Source of the DNA: Kocuria rosea subsp. polaris
GTDB taxonomy: Bacteria; Actinomycetota; Actinomycetes; Actinomycetales; Micrococcaceae
Assembly: GCA_023896275.1 (NCBI GenBank)
Contig: MLDA01000016.1
Location: forward strand, 1 to 64,000
Length of the DNA: 64,000 nt
Reading direction: 5' to 3'
Shown: piece after piece, positions 59,790 to 64,000 of the stretch
How the letters are laid out: every line of letters starts with the position of its first letter
Numbering within the stretch: the stretch's first letter is position 1
Program-made: the position numbers and the translations under genes
The notes under the pieces: model-generated
Told to the model about the DNA's origin: nothing
Seen by the model: only the letters and a program-made list of their open reading frames with translations
Databases searched by the model: none

Positions 59790-60644
59790 CTACTTCACGG
59801 CGCCGCCTGTGGCCCCGGCGGCGATGAACTTCTGCGCCAGCAGTAGCAGCACGATGGCCGGCAGCGAGGAGAGCACGGCGGTCGCCATGACGGCGCCCCA
59901 GTTGGAGACCTGCGTGCCCAAGTACTGGTAGATGCCGAGGGTCACGGGCCGCAGCTCGTCCGTCGTCGTCAGCGTCAGCGCGAAGAGGAAGTCGCTCCAC
60001 GCGAACAGGAACGCGAACAGGGCGGCGGTCACGACGGCGTTGCGCGAGACGGGCAGCGCGATCGAGACGAAGGCCCGCACGTGCCCGGCACCGTCGACGC
60101 GCGCAGCCTCGAGGATCGACGGCGGCAGCCCCTGCATGAACGCCCGCAGGATCAGGATCGCGAACGGGATCGAGTGCGAGGCGTCGGCGAGGATCAGCCC
60201 GAGCGTCGTGTTCAGCAGGCCGAGGGTGTTATAGGCGGCGTAGAGCGCGTTGGCGATGACGATCCCCGGGATCATCTGCGCGATGAGGATGACCAGCAGC
60301 GCGGCGTTGATCCAGCGGTAGCGGAACTGCGCCAGCGCGTACGCCGCCGGGGTGGCGATCGCGAGGGACACGACGACGGACCCGAGGGAGATGACCAGGG
60401 AGGTCACCAGGTTCGGCCCCTGATCGGCGATCGCGGTCGCGTAGCCGGCGAAACTGGGGTTGAGCGGGAAGAAGTCCGCATTGAGCGTGTTGCCGGAGGG
60501 TTGCAGGGACGCGTTCACCATCCAGTAGACGGGGAAGAGCATGATCGCTACGAAGACGGCCCCCAGGACCGTGTAGCGCAGATCCTTGCGGGAGCGCAGG
60601 GACGTCGGCCGGAAGTCGGCGCGTTGTGCGACGGGGGTAGTCAC
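59790..60644 (-). CDS. Carbohydrate ABC transporter permease, MalG type
   Basis: 284 residues from GTG 60644 (AAAGGAG 8 nt upstream). Six spans, with the ABC permease EAA loop ILEAARVDGAGHVRAFVSIALP and the C-terminal AQKFIAAGATGGAVK typical of the MalG type. It lies 14 bp after the MalF-type gene. No ATPase gene is in the window, so a shared MsiK-like ATPase elsewhere would be needed. Confidence 0.95.
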   Translation of the reverse strand: MTTPVAQRADFRPTSLRSRKDLRYTVLGAVFVAIMLFPVYWMVNASLQPSGNTLNADFFPLNPSFAGYATAIADQGPNLVTSLVISLGSVVVSLAIATPAAYALAQFRYRWINAALLVILIAQMIPGIVIANALYAAYNTLGLLNTTLGLILADASHSIPFAILILRAFMQGLPPSILEAARVDGAGHVRAFVSIALPVSRNAVVTAALFAFLFAWSDFLFALTLTTTDELRPVTLGIYQYLGTQVSNWGAVMATAVLSSLPAIVLLLLAQKFIAAGATGGAVK

Positions 60645-60658
60645 TTCGGTACTCCTTT

Positions 60659-61618
60659 CTAGTTGGCCGACCGGCGCGTGCTGCGGAGGTAGACGAGCGC
60701 GAAGACGAGGGAGATCAGGATCAGGACGTTGCTGAAGGCGGCCCCGACGCCGAACTCGAAGTCCACGAAGGACGACTGGTAGGAGCGGATGGCGATGGTC
60801 TGGGTGGCGTTGGCCGGCCCGCCGTTGGTCAGGCCGAGGATGATGTCGATGACCTTGAGCGTGTAGACCACGCCGAGGATCAGCACCACCGAGATCACGC
60901 CGCGCAGGTTCGGGAGCGTGATGTGCCAGAACGCCTTCCAGCCGGTGGCGCCGTCGAGCGCCGCGGCCTCGTACTGCTCCTCCGGGATCTCCTGCAGGCC
61001 GCCGTAGAGGATCGTGACGTTGAACGGGATGCCGACCCAGATGTTCACGAGGATCACCGCGGTCAACGCCAGGTCCGGATCCGTCAGCCACGGCACGGCG
61101 TCCAGGCCGAGGCCGCGCAGCGCCTGGTTCAGGATGCCGCCGTCGAGCTCCATGATCGAGCGCCACGTGGCGCTCGCGACGATGAGCGGCAGCAGCCACG
61201 GCAGCAGCAGTACCGCCCGCATGAACCCGCCGAGCGGGAACTTGCGGTGGAAGAACACGGCCAGGGCCAGCCCGATCGTGAACTGCCCGGCGATCGACCC
61301 GACGGTGAAGACCGCGGTGTTCCAGAGGGCCGGGACGAAGAGCTGGCTGCTCATCGCCGTCACGTAGTTGGCGAGCCCGACCCAGGGGGCCTCCCCGGTG
61401 AAGAACGTCGCGGTCGTGTAGTCCTGGAATCCCATGACCGCGTTCTTCACGACCGGGTAGCCGAAGAACAGCGCCACGTAGACGGCGGCCGGGACGACGA
61501 ACATGAACTTCACGACGTCGTCCCGCCGCACCCGCCGGCGGCGGGCGGGGGCGGGCGCGGCTCTCTGCGCGGGCAGAGCGTCCGGACGTGCTCTCGGCGC
61601 TGTGTGCGTCTGGCTCAC
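60659..61618 (-). CDS. Carbohydrate ABC transporter permease, MalF type
   Basis: 319 residues with six spans and the EAA loop EEQYEAAALDGATGWKAF-WHITLP. A basic Pro/Arg-rich N-terminus (about 1-35) precedes span 1. ATG 61618 lies 4 bp after the binding-protein stop, so the three transport genes form one transcript. Confidence 0.95.
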   Translation of the reverse strand: MSQTHTAPRARPDALPAQRAAPAPARRRRVRRDDVVKFMFVVPAAVYVALFFGYPVVKNAVMGFQDYTTATFFTGEAPWVGLANYVTAMSSQLFVPALWNTAVFTVGSIAGQFTIGLALAVFFHRKFPLGGFMRAVLLLPWLLPLIVASATWRSIMELDGGILNQALRGLGLDAVPWLTDPDLALTAVILVNIWVGIPFNVTILYGGLQEIPEEQYEAAALDGATGWKAFWHITLPNLRGVISVVLILGVVYTLKVIDIILGLTNGGPANATQTIAIRSYQSSFVDFEFGVGAAFSNVLILISLVFALVYLRSTRRSAN

Positions 61619-61622
61619 GGGA

Positions 61623-62858
61623 TCAGCCCTGCGCGGCCTGCTCGAAGGCCTCCTCGGTTGAGGCCTTGCCGGTCAGCGCGAGCTGGATGGCGGTGTACAT
61701 CTCGGTCGCGGTCGACGGCCACTCGGTGCCGAGCTGACCGGTGCGCGAGCGGGCGTTCCGGACCTGCTCGGCGAACGCCTCCATCGACGGGACCTCGTCG
61801 ACGTACGCGTCGATCAGGTCCGTCCGGGTCGGCACCTTGAACGTCGCCTGCGCGATCTCGAGCTGGTTCTCCTCGCCGGAGATGCAGGTGACGAACTCAG
61901 CGGCCTTGGCCTGCTTGGCCTCGTCCCCCGTGGCCGGCACGGTCCACACCTCGCCGCCGAGCGGCGCGACCGGGGTGTCCCCGGCGTGCGGGACCGGGAC
62001 CTGCACGGAGTCGTAGTTGATGCCGGACTCGTCGAGGGAGGGGATCTGCCACGGGCCGTTGATCGTCATGGCGGCGTTGCCGGCTGCGAACTGGTCCTTG
62101 GCGTCGCCCTGGGACCAGTTGATGACGGATTCCGAGGCCGAGCCGGACTCGACGAGGTCGACCCAGAGCTCCAGCGCCTCGGCGACCTCCGGAGTTTTCA
62201 GGTCAGTCTCGTCGCCGCCGTTGGACCACATGAAGGGCAGGAACTGCCATGCGCCTTCGTAGGTCGCCACGGCGGAGAAGGAGAGCCCGTACCGGTTCCC
62301 CTCCGTGAGCTGCTCAGCGGCCTCCTTGAGCTCGTCCCACGTCTGCGGCGGTTCGATCCCGGCCTCCTCGAGCATGTCCACGTTGTAGAACAGCCCGAGC
62401 GTGTTCACGACCGGCCCCAGCCCGTAGACCTCACCCTCGTAGGAGGCAGCGTCGAGGATGCCCTGCGCGAATCCCGACGTGTCGACGCCGTAGTCGCTCA
62501 GCGGGGTCAGCCCGCCGGACTGGGCGATCTCCTGCACATCCGGGTTGTCCAGCATCAGGACGTCCGGCAGCGTGCGTGAGGACGAGCGCTGCAGCACCTT
62601 CTGGATCAGGTCCTGCCCCGGCACGGTCTCGCGCTTGATGCTCACGCCGATCTCCGCGCCGCAATCGTCGATGGCGGCCTGCATCAGCGAGTTGTCCGGC
62701 TCGTTGTTGTAGTAGTCCAGCAGGGTGAGCGTGTCCGGGTCGGCATCGGGCGTTCCGGATCCACCGCCGCACGCGGTCAGGGCCAGCGGGACGACGGCGG
62801 CGGTCGCCGCCGCGCACAGCAGTCGCCGGCGGATGGTGGGTGAGGTGTGCTTTTGCAT
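61623..62858 (-). CDS. Carbohydrate ABC transporter substrate-binding lipoprotein
   Basis: 411 residues from ATG 62858 (AGGAG upstream). The signal peptide ends with the lipobox LTAC, then a Gly/Ser linker. The mature part is a family 1 sugar-binding protein: DVLMLDNPDVQEIAQSGGL, cut short here, YNVDMLEEAGIEPPQTWDEL and GNAAMTINGPWQIP are hallmark blocks. Substrate probably a disaccharide or sugar derivative given the ThuA partner. Confidence 0.95.
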   Translation of the reverse strand: MQKHTSPTIRRRLLCAAATAAVVPLALTACGGGSGTPDADPDTLTLLDYYNNEPDNSLMQAAIDDCGAEIGVSIKRETVPGQDLIQKVLQRSSSRTLPDVLMLDNPDVQEIAQSGGLTPLSDYGVDTSGFAQGILDAASYEGEVYGLGPVVNTLGLFYNVDMLEEAGIEPPQTWDELKEAAEQLTEGNRYGLSFSAVATYEGAWQFLPFMWSNGGDETDLKTPEVAEALELWVDLVESGSASESVINWSQGDAKDQFAAGNAAMTINGPWQIPSLDESGINYDSVQVPVPHAGDTPVAPLGGEVWTVPATGDEAKQAKAAEFVTCISGEENQLEIAQATFKVPTRTDLIDAYVDEVPSMEAFAEQVRNARSRTGQLGTEWPSTATEMYTAIQLALTGKASTEEAFEQAAQG

Positions 62859-62918
62859 GGGTGCTCCTGTGTCGGGTGTGTACATCGGGAAGGAAAGTCA
62901 GCGGCGTCGGGCCGTAGT

Positions 62919-64000
62919 TCAGGCGCCCGCGGCCGGGACCGGCGTCAGCCGGGAGCCGTCAGCGGCGCTGGTCTCGACGGCGGCCAGGACGCGCTGGACG
63001 TAGTCGCCGTCGTCGAACGAGGGGGCGGCAGCGGTGTCGCCGGCGATGGCCCGGGCGAAGCCGACGGCCTGGTGCACGAACGCGTGGTCGTAGCCGAGCC
63101 CGTGCCCGGGCGGCCACCAGGCACCGACGAAGGGGTGGTCGGGCTCTGTCACGTGGATCCTGCGGAAGCCGGCCTCGGCGGCGGGCAGCGTGTGGTCGTG
63201 GAACCAGAGCTCGTTGAGGTTCTCGAAGTCGAAGTACACGGATCCGGCGGACCCGTTGACCTCGAGCTGGATCGCGTTCTTGCGTCCCGCGGCGAACCGG
63301 GTGGCCTCGAAGGAGGCGAGGGCTCCGGACACGGTCCGCCCCGTGAAGAGCGCGGCGTCGTCGACCGTGACCTCACCGGTGCCCGCGCCGGCCGTCGCGG
63401 CGAGACCGCCGGAGGCCTCCGGCAGGGGGCGACGCTTCACAAACGTCTCGGTCAGGGCGCTGACCTCGGCGAGACGCTGACCGGTGACGAAGGCGGCCAT
63501 GTCGATCAGGTGCGCGCCGATGTCGCCGAGGGCACCCGAGCCCGCCCGCCCGCGCTGCAGCCGCCAGACGAGCGGGAAGTCCGGGTCCGTGATCCAGTCC
63601 TGCAGGTAGCGGGCCCGCACGTGCCAGATCCGCCCGAGGCGTCCGTCCTGCACCAGACGGCGGGCGTAGGCGATCGCCGGGGTGCCGCGGTAGCTGTAGC
63701 CGACCATGGACTTCACGCCGCGTTCGGCGGCGGCGCGGGCGGCGGTGACCATCTCCCGCGCCTCGGCGGGTGTGTTGGCCAGCGGCTTCTCGCACAATAC
63801 GTGTTTGCCGGCCGCGAGCGCGGCGATCGCGATCGGGGCGTGCAGGTCACCGGGGACGCAGATGTCGACGACGTCGATGTCCTCTGCGGCGACGATCCGC
63901 CGCCAGTCCGTCTCGACGCGTTCGATCCCGAAGCGGTGGGCGAATTCCGCGGCGCGTTCCGCGTCCCGGCCGCAGACAGCGACGACCTCGGGGCGGGCCG
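62919..64000 (-). CDS. Gfo/Idh/MocA-family oxidoreductase, N-terminus cut by the window edge
   Basis: At least 360 residues are present; the frame is open to the right edge, where it reads RPEVVAVCGRDAERAAEFA, so roughly 30 residues including the Rossmann glycines are missing. The catalytic Lys is in VLCEKPLANTPAEA and the C-terminal domain has GDIGAHLIDMAAFVTG. It precedes the ABC operon on the same strand by 60 bp, giving the locus two different oxidoreductases of this family, perhaps for successive oxidation and reduction of a 3-keto sugar. Confidence 0.92.
   Translation of the reverse strand, partial: ARPEVVAVCGRDAERAAEFAHRFGIERVETDWRRIVAAEDIDVVDICVPGDLHAPIAIAALAAGKHVLCEKPLANTPAEAREMVTAARAAAERGVKSMVGYSYRGTPAIAYARRLVQDGRLGRIWHVRARYLQDWITDPDFPLVWRLQRGRAGSGALGDIGAHLIDMAAFVTGQRLAEVSALTETFVKRRPLPEASGGLAATAGAGTGEVTVDDAALFTGRTVSGALASFEATRFAAGRKNAIQLEVNGSAGSVYFDFENLNELWFHDHTLPAAEAGFRRIHVTEPDHPFVGAWWPPGHGLGYDHAFVHQAVGFARAIAGDTAAAPSFDDGDYVQRVLAAVETSAADGSRLTPVPAAGA

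Overview
The window is high-GC actinobacterial DNA. The order zwf-opcA and gap-pgk-tpiA-secG, GTG/TTG starts, a 13E12-type HNH gene and many ATGA-coupled operons fit the Micrococcales, probably Micrococcaceae; this is inference from gene order and protein style. Genes are dense, and most of the window after about 8 kb is accessory catabolism arranged as small modules, each with its own regulator and a palindromic operator.

Layout. 0-8 kb: central carbon metabolism (3' end of pgi, zwf, opcA; convergent gap-pgk-tpiA-secG) and sodA. 8-12 kb: flavin reductase with a SoxR-type promoter, a [2Fe-2S] SoxR-like regulator carrying a 10-residue tandem repeat, an HNH endonuclease-like gene and an uncharacterised gene. 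12-16.7 kb: phenylacetate degradation genes paaABCDE plus an enoyl-CoA hydratase. 16.7-21 kb: a Tat-like secreted protein and an S9 oligopeptidase. 20-24.6 kb: nitrilase-type hydrolase, a small membrane protein coupled to an NCS1 permease, a zinc dehydrogenase and TetR. 25-31.3 kb: a cluster under one FCD-type GntR regulator (DUF3100-like membrane protein, two amidohydrolases, an ornithine-cyclodeaminase family protein). 31.4-34 kb: second paa locus (thioesterase, paaK, TetR). 34.8-36.5 kb: a thiamine-diphosphate enzyme. 36.5-38.5 kb: a small lower-GC island bounded by a duplicated boundary sequence. 38.4-42.5 kb: BCCT transporter and paaZ. 42.6-45.6 kb: secreted alpha-amylase with LacI-type operators and a RIO-like kinase. 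45.6-51.9 kb: a TetR/MFS/cysteine hydrolase/amidohydrolase region with a duplicated promoter-operator, plus a CDF transporter coupled to a short solute-binding lipoprotein. 51.9-57.8 kb: alpha/beta hydrolase, amidase, agmatine-deiminase-like enzyme, NCS1 permease, TetR. 57.8-64 kb: a carbohydrate ABC system with ThuA and two Gfo/Idh/MocA oxidoreductases, running off the end.

The strongest regulatory observations come from comparing intergenic sequence. One TetR-type palindrome precedes all three phenylacetate loci. A TTTGGTATACCAAA-like palindrome recurs at four sites around the GntR cluster. A 17-bp operator with its promoter occurs in front of both an MFS gene and an amidohydrolase gene 4 kb apart. 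The strongest structural observation is the island at 36.6-38.4 kb: it holds a signal-peptide/Cys-rich protein gene with an in-frame amber codon, a directly abutting acidic partner and a decayed IS630-type transposase tail, between 101- and 77-bp direct repeats derived from the host junction.

Limits: families are assigned from motifs by eye, start sites are chosen by ribosome-binding site and overlap, and no database search was run. No tRNA, rRNA or CRISPR array was recognised.
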